Made by a program: the position numbers and the translations under genes. This document shows, piece by piece, positions 24,129 through 37,775 of a stretch of DNA of 64,000 nt (positions are counted from its first letter, which is position 1; each line of letters begins with the position of its first letter). Source of the DNA: Cucumis sativus (taxonomy: Eukaryota > Streptophyta > Magnoliopsida > Cucurbitales > Cucurbitaceae); contig NC_026656.2 in the NCBI RefSeq assembly GCF_000004075.3, forward strand, positions 14,570,001 through 14,634,000, given 5' to 3'. The notes beneath the pieces are model-generated. The model ran no database searches and was not told the DNA's origin. It saw nothing but the letters and a program-made list of their open reading frames with translations.

Positions 24129-27100
24129 ATGTTAGACGTCGCCACCGCGTATTCCGCCGCTATAACCTTTCAATTTCGCCATTCAAAGGCTTCCACCATC
24201 CCCCATCAATGGCGGATTAGAGCTTCCTCTGCTTCTTCCACTGTCGATCTCACCGCTCTTCAATCCGCAATCGAAAAGGTTCAATTTCCTCTGCTCTAAT
24301 TTCATTTCTATTACTGTTTTGACTACTCACACAATTCTCTTTTATAAAATGTAGAAAGATAGTAATGCAGTTAAGGAGGCGTTGGATCAGTTGAGGGAAC
24401 TTGGTTGGGCCAAGAAATGGAGTTCTCAACCGTATGTATCTCGCCGTACGGTCAGTCTCCATTTCCAAGTCTGAAGTTCTTCTTCTTCTGCAAAAATCCA
24501 ATCCATTACCAAATATTTTGCCCTTCTTCTTCTTCTTCCATGTTATACATATATATCAATGATTCTATATACACCAGACTACCCTTCGAGAGCTGACTAC
24601 GCTTGGAATTAAAAATGCGGAGAATCTTGCTATTCCTAGTGTTAGAAATGATGTGAGTTCTTCTTTAACATCCTCGCATTTTGTTTTGTTTATCTTGTAG
24701 AGTTTTTGGTTTTGAGATGACAAATCGTTGGTGCCTCCAAAAGATTATATCAGATTAGAGTGTTATCGTTATAATGCTTCGATGGGTCTGTTTTTTCTTG
24801 AAACTGATGTGCATTTTGGTGTTCTTAACACAGGCAGCTTTTCTTTTCACTGTGGTGGGAGTGACTGGATTTTTGGGCGTCCTTGCAGGGCAGCTTCCTG
24901 GGGTAACATACCATAAACTTTATATTTGGCTCTTTTGCTTTTCTATGATTGAAAATTAGTCTTATAAATACTCTCTCTTTCTTATTGGTTCTTTTTTTCT
25001 GTCACTCTCTGGGAATTTTTTTAAAGATTAAGTCAAGTTTGAAAAGAAAGGAAAATGTAGTTATTGTTACATTCAACTATATTACTTAGACAGATGTAAA
25101 CCGCTTTAAAAATGAAAATGAAAAAGTTAGGAGTTTTTAGAACTTGTTTTTGTTTTGAAATTTGGCTAAGAAATTAAGTGTTTAGTTTAAGATCAAAGCC
25201 ATAGTAAATGAGTCGTAAGAAAAGACGCATAATTTTTAAAAACTAAATGATTATCAAACAAGTATGCGTTGCTCGTTTTAACCATCCTTACTAGTGAACT
25301 CTATGTTTGTTTACTAATTGAAAGTTCCTTATTCTTATCCTGAGTGCTAACTCTTATTGAAATTTTGGATTCAATATAGGATTGGGGCTTCTTTGTGCCA
25401 TACTTGATTGGCAGCATATCGCTTATTGTTTTAGCAGTTGGAAGCATTTCTCCTGGGTATAAGTTTATTTGTTGAGTATAATTATCTCATTTTTCTTCTA
25501 TTATTTAGCTTCTCTTCCTTTACATTTTGTATGGGCCATGGCTCTTTCTTAGACTTCTTCAAGCTGCCATAGATGGCTTTTCATCATTTTTTCCTGATTA
25601 TCAAGAAAGAATTGCAGGACATGAAGCTGCACATTTCTTGGGTAAAGTCTTTGTATGAAAAGAAAAGTAATAACTAGTAATGATATGTGCCTTGTTTAAT
25701 TGGTACTAATCATGAACTCCTCTGAATTGTAGTTGCTTACTTGCTTGGACTTCCTATTCTGGATTATTCAACTGACATTGGAAAGGAGCATGTCAATCTC
25801 ATTGATGAAAGATTAGAAAAATTGATATATAGTGGTCAGCTTGATGATAAGGAACTCGACAGGTAACTGCCCTACTCTTCTCTAATTGAGATCAAAATTG
25901 TTTGACATTGATCCTAGTAGAAGTTCAATTTTTATTTGATAACCATTTAATTTTTTTAAATTAAGATATTTTCACTCATTTTCTTTCCATGATTTGCAAA
26001 ACTTTGCTTGGTGTTTGAAAACATTGGTAAAAGATAAATAACAAAACAAAAATTTTAGAGATAAAATGAATTTTGCTTACTTTTAAAAAATTAACAACAA
26101 ACACGAAATGATTACCACACAATAATTAAATAATTACATTGTATGAAGGTCAACTTGTGTAGCATTATTATTATTTTCAGGTTGGCCGTGGTGGCAATGG
26201 CTGGACTTGCATCAGAAGGTTTAAAATATGATAAAGTGGTTGGCCAATCAGCTGATCTCTTCACTCTACAGGTACTAGATTGCTATTTTTTTTTCATGAA
26301 AACAGATACTTTACCTCTCTTCCGTCAACATTCTAACATTTACATTCATGTGGTTCTATCAGAGGTTTATCAATAGATCAAAACCAAAACTTGGTAAAGA
26401 TCAGCAACAGAACCTCACTAGATGGGCTGTAAGTAGTCAACTATCACTACTCTGGATAGTTTCTTAAAATCTTTTTTTTTTTTTTAAAAATATTCGGATC
26501 ATTTCCAAGTAGTACATTACTAGTTTGCTAAAAATATGTTTTAATCCCTAACATATTGGAGATTTTTTTCCATTTATGTTTTTACCAATTTTCAATGTAG
26601 TCTTTTATTACTGGTGAATGTTATAGGATTGACTAGACTTTGATGACATAAAACATAGTAAATTGGCAAAAATGTAAGGGAGATAGAAAGGTCATCCAAG
26701 AGAAGAATTTTTTTTAATTCTTCTTCGGAATTTCTTACATTGGTAGAAATATTAGCCCTACATAAGGGGTGTGAATAAGGAATGTCCATCTTTTTGCTAT
26801 TCAAACAAGATTTATTTAACTCATAATTCATTATATACTTTTTATGAATGTGAATGTTAACTAAGCAATGTCTTTCTTTTTTCTCTAAATTTTTGTCAAA
26901 ACGGCATATAAGTTCGTTGTCAATCAACATTAGTACATGGTAAGGGTAATTGACAAAATGGTAAACTATAAGGAACTAAAGTGAAACCTGAAAAGTTTTA
27001 AGAAAATCTCGTGCAAGTCATTGAATACTGAAGCAATTTCCGTGGACTTTGTTGTAGGTTTTATTTTCCGGTTCTCTTTTGAAGAATAACAAATTGATAC

Positions 27101-27177
27101 ATGAAGCTCTCATCAAAGCAATGTCAGAGAAAGCATCTGTGATAGAATGCTTTGAAGCCATTGAGAAAGCTGCATAG
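24129..27177 (+). CDS. FtsH-like (M41) membrane protein without the ATPase domain, plastid
   Basis: Ten exons join in phase to 320 aa: 24129-24278, 24355-24450, 24578-24652, 24834-24902, 25380-25456, 25553-25641, 25733-25862, 26181-26271, 26363-26428 and 27058-27177. The N-terminus (MLDVATAYSAAITFQF) to about residue 35 looks like a plastid transit peptide, and the ATG at 24129 is the first after an in-frame stop. Two hydrophobic segments lie at 108-130 and 135-152. A zinc-binding HEAAH is at 179-183, and a GQSADL motif puts Asp at 254, where FtsH peptidases have their third metal ligand. No Walker A or B motif is present. The sequence matches what I recall of Arabidopsis At5g27290, a stress-regulated protein of unknown activity; VIR3 (At1g56180) is a related thylakoid protein. 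Whether it cleaves proteins is unknown. Confidence 0.9.
25134..25262. mobile_element. MITE relic in intron 4 (GGTTTGGTAAC family)
   Basis: A left part with TTTTAGAACTTGTTTTTGTT and AAATTAAGTGTTTAG, and a right arm ATTTTTAAAAACTAAATGATTATCAAACAAG, match the element at 14731-15024. Confidence 0.5.
25934..26119. mobile_element. MITE in intron 7 (GGTTTGGTAAC family)
   Basis: The left arm TTTGATAACCATTTAA with a T-run and AAATTAAG is the inverted counterpart of the right arm AAAAAATTAACAACAAACACG followed by AAATGATTACCA. It belongs to the same family as 14731-15024. Confidence 0.6.
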
Positions 27178-27659
27178 CTGATTCAAACTTCTTTTCTAAA
27201 AAAATTATTTATCTGCAACGTTCGCCATTCTTTATTTTATATATATGTATACAAGATCATAATGAAAATAATCTCAAATATTAACCAAATGTAAAACGAT
27301 GATCACTGGTGATAAAATTTAGTCTACTTTTTTATTGTTCTCTCAACAAAATGATGGCCATATATGGACTAACCGTTTGGACCAAATTGAAATCAGTGCT
27401 ATAGAGACTAAATTGAAGTTTTGATGGTTCTCTTCATAGCAAGAGTCTCTTGATGTCTATATGAATCTACATGCTAATATTTAGCTGTTAACAAAGATGG
27501 CATATAACTGAAGAAATTTTGAGTTTTTTTTTATTGCTTCAACTAAACTTCTCCAATGAGTTGCACAATCACATTTATTACATTTGATAATCTATTTACT
27601 TCATGAAACTACTAATATAAAACAACAATTTGTGATTACGCAAAGCCAGCATTTTTGGC
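27178..27659. other. Convergent 3' spacer
   Basis: A stretch of 482 bases between the stop codons of the FtsH-like gene and DPE1. It would hold both 3' UTRs. Nothing else is seen. Confidence 0.6.
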
Positions 27660-30600
27660 TTACAGCCGCCCATACAATGAAATCATATCCTTCAATTTAC
27701 TTGCTTCTGTATCCAAACTCTCAAAGCTTAAGGAATTAGGTATTCTCCATTTCCAGTTTCCAAACTGTGTAGCAAGTACAAACATATCTTACACACTGAA
27801 TCATTATAACAATCAAATCCATAGATATCATATTTCATTCTAAGAGAATCTAAACTTCTTCACATTTTTTCTTCAAAATAAAGTTTCCTATTGAATGCAT
27901 GGTCTTTTTTCCTACATTACACATTTAAGATGGTATAATAGAAGTAAAACGTTGTAGGATTTTGAGTGTTGTTGATATCTTTTTGTACTACTGAAAGCAC
28001 CGGTGTGCACACATGAGCTAGTGAAGTAAATTGTAAACCATATCAATTTTAGAAAATATCATTTTCTGTGCAGATCTAAGAACTCTGGTATGGTTAAAGA
28101 GCAGTCATGGAAATGTCTTGAATGCATTCGACTCAAATGCTTAATGTTGTGCTTTGTGACAATTAACAATACTAATTGGATATCTGAGTGTGAAGGTATA
28201 GAGTTACCTGTGTTGCTGGAGTGTTCATCCTTGCAGAATTCCCTAATCGAAGAACATCTTGCAAAGGTATTATGGCAGTTTGTGCCACAGAAGACAATGC
28301 TGCCCGGATGAGAACCCAAGGGATATCGTCTTTCTCACTAACTGAAAGATACTTCAGTACCTGTAACAACAGAGATGTGTCACAACTCATTGCATTTTCC
28401 TATGGTTCTCTTTTCATTGAATCCAAAATTATGCAAAAATTAGTAGCTTTGAAACAATATTCAGAAACTACTGTAGTTTTTGCACGTGTGAATGTGTTAG
28501 GTTCAGTTGCTAACATTGGACTTTTCTCCTTCATTCAAATTGTCCCACCAGCCACGCATCTGCATTATAACATTACAACAATTTACAAAATTTCACCAGG
28601 AAAAACCAATTTTGTTTACATAAATCAGATGCGAACTGTTAATTCAAAGATGCATGTCTATTTGCCAACATCAGATTTTACGACATATTACAAACAATGA
28701 GATACAAGGAAACACGGAAATTATTACTGTGTCATTATCATGAGTTCCCGTGTAGACAACTTGGTTAGGTTCATGATTGTGGGGCAAATGCGGATTAGCA
28801 GAATCACTTCCAAAACCTGTTTGAACAATGCATATCAATTACCGAGAAAAAACACTTCAAGAGAATCTCTTCAAAAAAGAGAATATATAATAGTTATACC
28901 AAATTGGAGAACAGCCATTCCAGGTGCCCCTATATATTTTCTGAGTTGAACCACGTCTTCAGTAATAACTCCCTGTAATACGGTGGTTAAACCAATGGAA
29001 CATGTAGCTAAAACTAAAAGAAAAAGAATTCAATTGTAACTTGAGAGAGGGATGGGGATGATAATAATAGCACTAACCAAATAATCTACATAAGATATCC
29101 CCACGAGTTTCCTTTTTCACGACTGATAAGGAAGATTAAAACGGGGAGCAATATGATAGAAAACAAAGTGGAACTATGCTCTTTTACTTTCCTAAATACA
29201 AGTGCACATTACTTAATTCATGAGTGACATTTTGGATACTAAAACAAAGGGTGTTATGATGAGTTGGTGGCAAGTTTTTAACCTCTTAAGCTTATGGCTT
29301 AAAATATAAATTCCAAAACCCAAAGTAGTTAGTCTGAAAGTTTTTTTTTTTTTGAGTGAAGATAAATATAGGAATAGGAGAAGTGGGAAAAAAAATAGTC
29401 TGAAAGTTAAAAAGATGAATGATGTTAAAACCAATACAAGGAATCACATCACAATGCAATGAGCATTTAATCGGTCGCTATGATTTGAGTACATGTTTAT
29501 CCATAAAAAACATACCAAATCTTCTGCAATTATGTTGATCTTTCCAACAGCTCTGGATATGGCATCAAATAAAGATTTTCCAGGCCCTGCCTACTGTCAT
29601 AAAAGATACTATTGAAGAAGATACTATGATATCAAAGCACAAACTAAAAAGAACCTGCCAAATTATAAGTCTGACCTTCCACCGTCCAACTGTAGCAATT
29701 TTTGCCTCTGTACATTTGCAACATATTAGCACAATGAACAAAACAAAGAAACATGTTATGTAACCTGATAAAAGTATTTCATAAAAGCCTACCAGAAGGA
29801 ACTGCCCAGTAACCCGCAAATCCTCTAAAATGATCAATCCGGAAATCATCATATAGATTCTGTGCACGTTTAATGCGCCGAATCCACCAAGAAAAACCAT
29901 CTTTCTCCATGGCTTTCCAATCATATAGAGGACTTTCAAATTCCAAATAGAGATCAATTTATTAGAAAGCAATTTCTTGTCAGGTTTACTCCAAATAAAA
30001 TTATCAATCAATAAGGCAAATACAGGAATAATTTTGAGAAATATTGCATAAAAGAAAATGACAGAAAACATTTACGATGATATAATGAAAAATCACAATG
30101 GATTTATTATTGTTATTATTAAAAACATTATTGCAAATAACAAAACCACTGAAAATATTTACAAATATAGCAAAATTTTAGAATCTATCAATGATAGACA
30201 TTGATAGACACCGATTCTAAAAATTTTGCTATGTTTTGTAAATATTTTGGATCATTTTTCTTTATCTGAAAACAACCTTTATTATGGAGGGGGGACCAAA
30301 TCTAGCTTCTCGGTCGAGTGCAAATCACAAAAAAAAATTACACGTATAATACACAATATAGTATGATAAAATATTGAATGAGCTTTCTTTACAACCTGAT
30401 CTAAAAAAATTCATTCTGCGAAAATAGGCAAGGAATATGACCATATGTAAGAACTACGGGAAAATGGAAAACATATTTCATCAGAAAACAGCAATCAACC
30501 ATGTGAATGAGACAAGTGCATAACACACCTTCCCCATAGTTGACCAGTTTCACTAAATGCATCTGGAGGCACACCACTCACTAACAAGGGAAATCCTTTC

Positions 30601-33600
30601 TTGTTCTGCCAGAAAAACTTATGATTAGCACTAGCATTTAGCAGGCAACATAATGAGAATATTCCAATAGTAGATTTTCATCTATCTCTACTCATCCAGA
30701 AGCAATACATACCAGCAAAAATTGCTTCTTATTAGCCCAAACATCTGCACTCTGATAGCCAACGTATATAGGCATGTCCCCCATTATAGTAATACCCTTC
30801 ATATTTGCGTAGCTGCGAACTCTTTGCCATTGTCTCTGGAATAAAAACTGTTGAGCAATGAATATATTTATCTGCAAAAAAACAAAAGTATGTGTGAACA
30901 ATTAGGCGACCGACTATGAAAATAAAAGTCAAACTAAAGAATCCACTAAAAACTTACAAAATCTCTTTCCGTTTGGAAAACCTCTACTAAAGCTGAAAGA
31001 TGCCGATTTTTTAGAGGTTCTGGCCATTCATACCAACTGAAAGAATTTAGTCTGTTATCAATAGCAGCAAAATAAGCTGCATCTTCAAGCCAGCCTGAAA
31101 AATTGAACAAGAATGAGAGAAAGAGCAAAGAAGAGTAAGAAGAGCTGTTTTATTTCTTTTAAAGGAAACTCGTCATTGATTAAAAAAAAAAAAGAGTTGT
31201 TCTCAACTATTCAGTTAGATGATTAATTAATTAACCACAGACATTATTGAATGGTCAATCTGACATGAGTGTATTTGAGCTGTCGTTCAGTAAAACTGAA
31301 ATTAGGGGATAATTTCCGAAGTATTGGTACCAAGTGAAGGAGCAAAAAATTCACAACTAATTATGTATTAACAAGTCGGTTCAAGAAAGGTTTCATGGTG
31401 AAGTAAATTTGGCAGCTTAGCATAACTGAATTTTGGTCGCAGATGCCAACTCTACAGCTGAAGATCCGGGTCATTGAGGAGGCTAGCAGCCTAATTTGAA
31501 CACCTTTTCTTGAAATAATTGAGGGCTTGAATTAGATTGACAGATCTTAGAAAAAATCCAAGTAAAGGCAACTAGTTTGACAAACCTTCACTAACCTTTT
31601 TTTAGCAAGATAGAAAGAATGAAATAGGTAGATAAGATAGTTTATCATGTACAATTTTTAACAATCCATAAGATCTAAATCTTAATACAAACTAGAAGAA
31701 TCTCATTCATTAGATCAATGAAGAAGCTTGTTTCCGTTTCAAAAAAAGGAAAAAAAAAAAAACTAGAAGTTCTGCAAAATATTATAGGTGAACCATGATA
31801 TCAGTTAGATTATGTTAGAACTCACTTGATATTTCAGGGTCTTTACAAAATTCTTCAAGCTGTCTTTTAAGATCACCATCACTTTGAATTAACCTTTCTG
31901 CAGCCTATGACATAACCAAAGAAAATAACTAAATAAATACTCAGATTATATAAATTTATTAAAAATAACACAGAATTGGAAGTTATCAACGTGCTTGTAA
32001 ATCTGTATTTGTTACTGCAGTATGACTGGTTGATTTTATTACAAACAAAACTTGAACAAAATGTTTTGTGACATGTCTTGTATTAAGTCAGCAACATGTT
32101 TCATATCGTGCTACCTGGAGAATACGTGTAGTACATATTTTCTAGTTTTCTTTTCTATCCTTTTTTTTAAGGGAATTAGAATGGATAACCATTTCAGCAA
32201 TAATAATTAAGGATATAGCAAAATTTTAAAAAATTGCAAATATAGCAAAACTATCACTGATAGACTTGTATCGCCGATACATTTCGTATAGTCTATCAGT
32301 GATAGACCAATATTTGCAACATGGTCTATCGTTGATAGACTCATATCATTGATAGAATTTGACAAATTTTGCTATATTTGCAAATTTTTTAAAATGTTGC
32401 TATATACTTAATTATTTTGAATCTAATTGCTAAATTTACAATTACCCCTTTTTTTAAAAGGAGACAAACCTCTTAAATTATTATTAATAAAAGAGCCTTA
32501 AGCTCAAAGTACCAGAATTTTATACAAAGAGCAAGAGAAAAGAGAAAATTCAGTCTACCTCTACAACAAAAGCTACAAAACAGTTTCAAAATAGAAGAGA
32601 TCAAGCTAAACAATGAAGAGATCAAGCTAAACAAAATCATATCCGAAGAAATCTAATTACAAAGCATAATGCAAAATCCTCTCATAAAGAACTACATTTA
32701 AACTAAAAACTTTCAAGAAGATGCAACTGGCTGCCTTGAAACTGCCTAACCAAATTAATTCATAATCCAGAGGAAGCTCAAAGAAGTCTTCCACTAATCA
32801 GCAGCGGCGTGAAGGATTTACTTGCCACCCATATGAAGGGAAATCCAAGAATGACTGAAGTTGGTCTTACACTGAGGAAAATACATTAAACTGCTGAAGA
32901 ATCAAATTAGAATAATTCCACAATCAGCAACTATTGATTTTAAATGATCTGGTATTTCGCAAGATTGGGGACAAGAACGAGTAGCAGATGGCAACTTTGC
33001 AGATTCAGGCTCTTCCTCACATTGAAATAGGGCGTTGAGATCAGTTTCTAGAGGCTCAAAACGTTTCTGACTTTCAAGTTCGGTTGACCTATCCAAATGC
33101 TCCAATTCCTCACTACCGAGTTCTTTTTGCCTAACTCCAAGGTAAAATTTCTGAAGGACTCTCCATGCAAAACCCCTCTCAATCAATCCAACAAGAAGGG
33201 TGAGCCTTTTTTCAACTTTTCTATCCTTAGCAACATGTCCTGCATGATCTCAAGAATAATCTTATGTAGCTAGCAAATTTTGCAAAATATTTTTTCTTTA
33301 TCTGTCGACGTGTATTGTAGATTCAGTAGCTTCTCTTCATTTTCTTCCTTCCTTGAAGATCTTCTCAAGGTTGAGTAATAAATATCGTGGTCTTGTTTAA
33401 GTTTAGGGTTATCCCCTTATGTAGAATTAAAGAACACAATTGTACAACCTATAGAACAGATTCTGTTCAAGTAAGGTTATCCCCTTTGGTAGAAAAGTGT
33501 CTCATTTGTGGTATAAAGAAGATTATTTGGTTGGTCATATTGCGTGCTCTTTTCTAGAATTTATGTGGTGAGTGTAATAAGCGTCTCCCTATAGATTCCT

Positions 33601-36383
33601 TTATTTGTTTTGATAGATTCGTGGATTTGGTTGTCTACTAAGTTACACTGGTGTAAAACTAAGTACCTTTTAAAAGTTTTAATCTTTCTTATTTAGTTTC
33701 TGATTGGGAATCTTTATTGTAACACCTATTGGTGTTTGGGTTTCTCTTATTTCATTTCAAACAAAATTTCTTGTTCAAAACTAATAAGGAGACTGTAAGA
33801 AAATGTAGGAAGCTAAGGAAGACAGATTCCAAGTTGAAACTGATTTTCAAGTACACATAAAAGCAATACATGAATGTTGAGATGCAACTGAAATCTCCTA
33901 CTAGGAGTAAGAGAGTGATATAATTCTCACATGTCGAGACTCAACAGTACAAAGTATCAGTATTTATAGATACTGTCATCCTGATAACAACTCTAGACAG
34001 CCCCAAATAATGGGTAACAGAGAGGAAATAAAAGAGTATGTTACAGCAGATATAACAAATCAGGTACAACAGATTACATCAGCCAATAGCAACCATTCAT
34101 AAGTCTTAAGTACTCACCTTTGCTATCAAGGGATCCTTTATATCAGCAACAGTGGAGAAGACTACATGGTCATGGTCGCTGCAAGTATCCATTCAGGGGC
34201 AGGATTACTTCATAGTGTCCCTTTCATGAGAGATTATAAAGGAAATGAAAACAATTAATAGTTATCTGCCGAAAAGTAAAGTTTCTTACACTGGTTCTGG
34301 CAACTCATCTTTTGTGAGCAAACCATCTTTGACAAGCTCATCAAGAGAGATCAAGAGAGTGTTGCCACAATTTGCATCCTGAAAGTTTTTAACAGATAAA
34401 ACAATGTACATCAGATAAAAAGTAAACACACCAATAAAATTGAGAGACATTTTGTTAATGTAAAACCAAGCTTCTACTAAGACAAACGGATGAATACAAA
34501 TGGACAGAAAAAGACTAATAATAAAAAGATAGAAACTCACAAAAGAAGGAGAGCCTATTTAGCTTGTACAAACTAAAAACCACAAGATTACAAAAGATAC
34601 TTCCACTACTACGAATACGAGATAATAAACAGCTGTAAATACTCTTAGAAATAGACACCCAAGAAGTGGAAATAGAAGAGGGAAAAAAGAAAGAAGAAAA
34701 AAAAGAAGAAGAAAATGCACACCACAGGATTTCTCCCTTAGCCTGAAATGGTGAGTCATAAAACATGTTGAGTATACCCCCTACTAAAAACTGGCTTGAC
34801 TCTGGAACACATATTCAGATAGCTACCGTATGAAAAGAGCTAAAAGTCAGCTAAAGTATTTATTTTCCGTTGGGGTTTCTCCACCGCCTCTATCGATAAT
34901 GAGTAACATGATCTATTACAACCAGACACAGCAGTCTCGTAAAAATGAGTACTTATATGATTGTAAAGGTCCAGAAAATATAAAAAGCACAGAAAGACAG
35001 CTTAATGAGGTACCAAAGAAACAACCATGCTAGTTTAACGATGACTAATGTCCTTGGAGTGAGAAGGATCGTCAACAGGATCTGGGAAATATAGAATAGC
35101 GTAGACCACCTAACAACCACCACTTATCACTAATCACAACTATTCACGTTCACCTACCAATCTGCTGCATTCATTTTATTTTTAAATCCAGATGATATTG
35201 GATGTGATCTAAATTTCATCTTCAATAAATTAAACATTTCAAAATGGTGGATAAAATAGGGCAGAATAACGTGACAATTTCATTAAAAATTCAAATCAGG
35301 GGTTTTTTGCTGCACCCTCCTTCAGTATGCTGGTAATGAATGGAATGGCTAACTCAACCCCACACATAACTGAGACGGAAATAACAAAATGCATCAACCT
35401 ATTCCCAAATGGCAAAAGCTACTTTCTTTACGGTATTCAAGATTCATTGTGATAGGTACATTTCCTTTTGAATGTTTAATCTCCATTGGGACATTGAGGT
35501 AAACTCTCATTAATCACACCGTCCCATCCCCCACCTTAAACAATGGAAGGATAAAAGAAACAGGAGGGAAGCAGGGAAGAAAGAGAACTAAAAAGGTCAT
35601 CACCTGGCCTGAGTAGGGTGATCCCTCTTCGTTGGCTTTCCTTCCTGGAGGGACAAGAGGAAGAACCTGCATAGTCGCATCAGTAAATTTTTTAAAAAAA
35701 CTATCAAATTCCAAAATTTCCAAATCTTCTTCCTATCCTACAAACAAAACAAATATATATAAGTAAAAATTCTTTCCATTTTCCTCCTCACCATCCTTAA
35801 AATCCAACACTACAAAAGAAGAAATTGCTACGACTATGAAACCCAGTAAGTGTCAGCTTCTTTACATTAAATTCCATTTAATCAGATGTGAAATGATTGA
35901 TGGGGAACACAAGGAAAAGCTCACTCAAGTAGAAAGATTCATAAATATATCCATGGATCATTGCTTCATAAATTCAAGAATTACCATACTTAAAGCATTA
36001 CAAAAATTGCTTCAAAAGACAAGTAGTAGGAATAAAACCTGCCAAACAGAGAAACCCGCCTCATGAAGCCAGTCAACAAATCGAAAAGCTTCATCACCAA
36101 GATCACCAATGCCATAAGGGCCTCGAAACGACGTAGGATGAAGCAGAACACCAGCCCTTCGCCGAATGTCAGGATCCGATTCTGGAAACCATTCTCCATA
36201 TTGGGTCGGAAAATCCTCCCCCACAGTGACTGTATCGAAAATGGTGGAAACTTTAGAGGAAGAAGATAAGAAGAGGTGAAATCTCCTGGTGGAGAGGGAA
36301 GTAGTAGCGGAAAAGAGAGGCAATGAGGGATTACGAAGCTTGGGAGCTAGAGGAAAAGAGAATAGTGAGGTTGAGATCGCCAT
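27660..36383 (-). CDS. DPE1: Plastid 4-alpha-glucanotransferase (disproportionating enzyme)
   Basis: The D-enzyme moves maltooligosaccharide units between glucans in plastids and recycles maltotriose during starch turnover (GH77 family). Sixteen exons join in phase to 573 aa: 36039-36383, 35604-35666, 34290-34378, 34118-34178, 31826-31904, 30958-31094, 30713-30871, 30529-30605, 29793-29932, 29676-29707, 29516-29590, 28900-28972, 28728-28816, 28515-28559, 28208-28360 and 27660-27764. The first about 50 residues are Ser-rich, as in a transit peptide. Catalytic residues are D370 in FRIDHFRG, E417 in IIAEDLG and D470 in GTHDND. Other family blocks are RRAGVLLHPTSF, GMAVLQF and MNTPATQFGNW. The length is near that of Arabidopsis DPE1 (576 aa). 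The tiny exon 28515-28559 encodes MRGWWDNLNEGEKSN, with Met where T/I/V is common, and has a weak GTTAGC donor. Intron 4 (2.2 kb) carries insertions. Confidence 0.95.
30151..30248. mobile_element. Foldback MITE in a DPE1 intron (TATAGCAAAA family)
   Basis: The left arm AAAATATTTACAAATATAGC, continuing AAAATTTTAGAATC, is mirrored by the right arm GATTCTAAAAATTTTGCTAT, continuing GTTTTGTAAATATTTT. The centre is TATCAATGATAGACATTGAT. It is nearly palindromic over the whole 98 bp. Confidence 0.85.
31905..34117 (-). other. DPE1 intron 4 with inserted repeats
   Basis: A 2.2-kb intron. It holds the foldback element at 32205-32412. A stretch at about 32460-33790 includes a 94-codon minus-strand frame (32902-33186) rich in Glu and Leu with no family I recognise. 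The stretch has the look of a transposon tail but no diagnostic domain. Confidence 0.4.
32205..32412. mobile_element. Foldback MITE with internal GTCTATCA repeats
   Basis: The ends are GGATATAGCAAAATTTTAAAA and TTTTAAAATGTTGCTATAT (inverted). A second nested pair is GCAAATATAGCAAAA and TTTTGCTATATTTGC. The centre has several GTCTATCA/TGATAGAC palindromic units, including GTCTATCAGTGATAGAC. This layout is common in cucurbit DNA, from memory. Confidence 0.8.
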
Positions 36384-37169
36384 TGTTGCAGAATTGAGCT
36401 CGGAAATCGAGAGACAGCCTACTAATTCTTAAGTAACATGTGATGACGACGGTGGCAGCGGGGTAGAGAGGCTCAAATTGATTTTGTAATTTTAGCTCAA
36501 AATGGAATACGAATACCTATCCTTTTCTAAACATAAATGCATAAATAATCTATAATCTATCACAAATCTATGGTAGATAACTTTTATATAAGGCAATTAA
36601 CTTTGAACTTTGTACTAAACCATGATTTAAGAGCCATTTTGGTATTGTTTATTGTGTTTGATAAGAATAGAAGAACAAAGGTTAAATCACATCAACCAAT
36701 CTCTCATGGGTGTTTTCAAGTCAAATGGGTAAAACTACCAAATACATATACTTCTCTTTCTCACTTTTTGAAACACTTTTCTACATTTTTATCACTTTAT
36801 CATTATATTCTTGTTTTCTTTTTTCAACCAATATGAATTAAAATTCAGTATATAACAGGTTGGGATAAACCTAAGGAAATGTTTGAGGTTGCAAGATGCC
36901 ATTCCAACCTCAACTAGTGAACTTTATCATTTTTATCATTTGATGTATATATTAATTGACTCCCTTGCTCCAATCCAAAATTTTAGTCATTCACATTTCT
37001 CTTTTCTAACGCATTATTCACTTTCTCCACACCATTTGGGTTAGGCTTTGAGTTTTGCTTTGGACAATCCTCTCCAATAAATTACAACTTTTTATCTTTT
37101 GAACACGAAAGCTAGAATACAACTCTACAAGCTCATACACTATTTCATACTTGCTAAGCCACTTTGAAG

Positions 37170-37296
37170 CAGGGGTGTAAGAATATTGGTTGAACCCGAA
37201 TAATCCAGACTACCCAACTCATATTATAAGGGTTAGGTTGGATTAAATTAAAATGTAGGTTAAGTTGGGTATCAGGTTGTACAGTTGAAAAATCAT

Positions 37297-37328
<32 letters not shown>

Positions 37329-37775
37329 AATAAGAAAAGAAAATTAGGTATTTCTCATTTTCCCCTTCTCAGAGCACGTGAAAATCATCTACTCAGTTCT
37401 CACAACGTCAAGTGGCACTTCCCCTCCGACTCTCCCTCGTGTGCCGTAACATCTCCAACGTCTCCTTCGTCTCAGCTCCATCTCTCCTCCTTCATTAAGC
37501 CAATCTCATATCTCAGTTTCTTCATCTCCTTCGACATTTTCAATCTTTTACATCTCTAATCTTCGCTATCTTCGACCTTCCTTAGATCTCAAATAATCTC
37601 CTTCATTCTAGTCAAACATAAAATAATAATAATAATAATAGTAGAAACCAATAACCCAACCCAACTCATATTTTACGGGTTGAGTTGGAAACTAAATTTG
37701 GGTTGCCAACCTATATAATCAGAAAATATGGGTTGGATTGAGAATGTCTCCCAACCCAACCCAATTGCACCCCTA
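37170..37775. mobile_element. Non-autonomous hAT element with 8-bp target duplication
   Basis: The left end is CAGGGGTG and the right end, read in reverse complement, is TAGGGGTG, typical of hAT termini. The flanks are an exact 8-bp duplication, CTTTGAAG, at 37162-37169 and 37776-37783. Subterminal motifs such as GGGTTGGGTTGGG and AACCCAAC are inverted between the halves. The interior includes a (TA)n run at 37297-37323. No transposase is encoded. Confidence 0.88.
37297..37323. repeat. (TA)n microsatellite inside the hAT element
   Basis: About 13 uninterrupted TA units. Confidence 0.9.

Noticed and set aside
32902-33186. 94-codon minus-strand frame inside DPE1 intron 4, Glu/Leu-rich
   Set aside because: No recognisable family, no splice or promoter context, and it sits in a repeat-like stretch.
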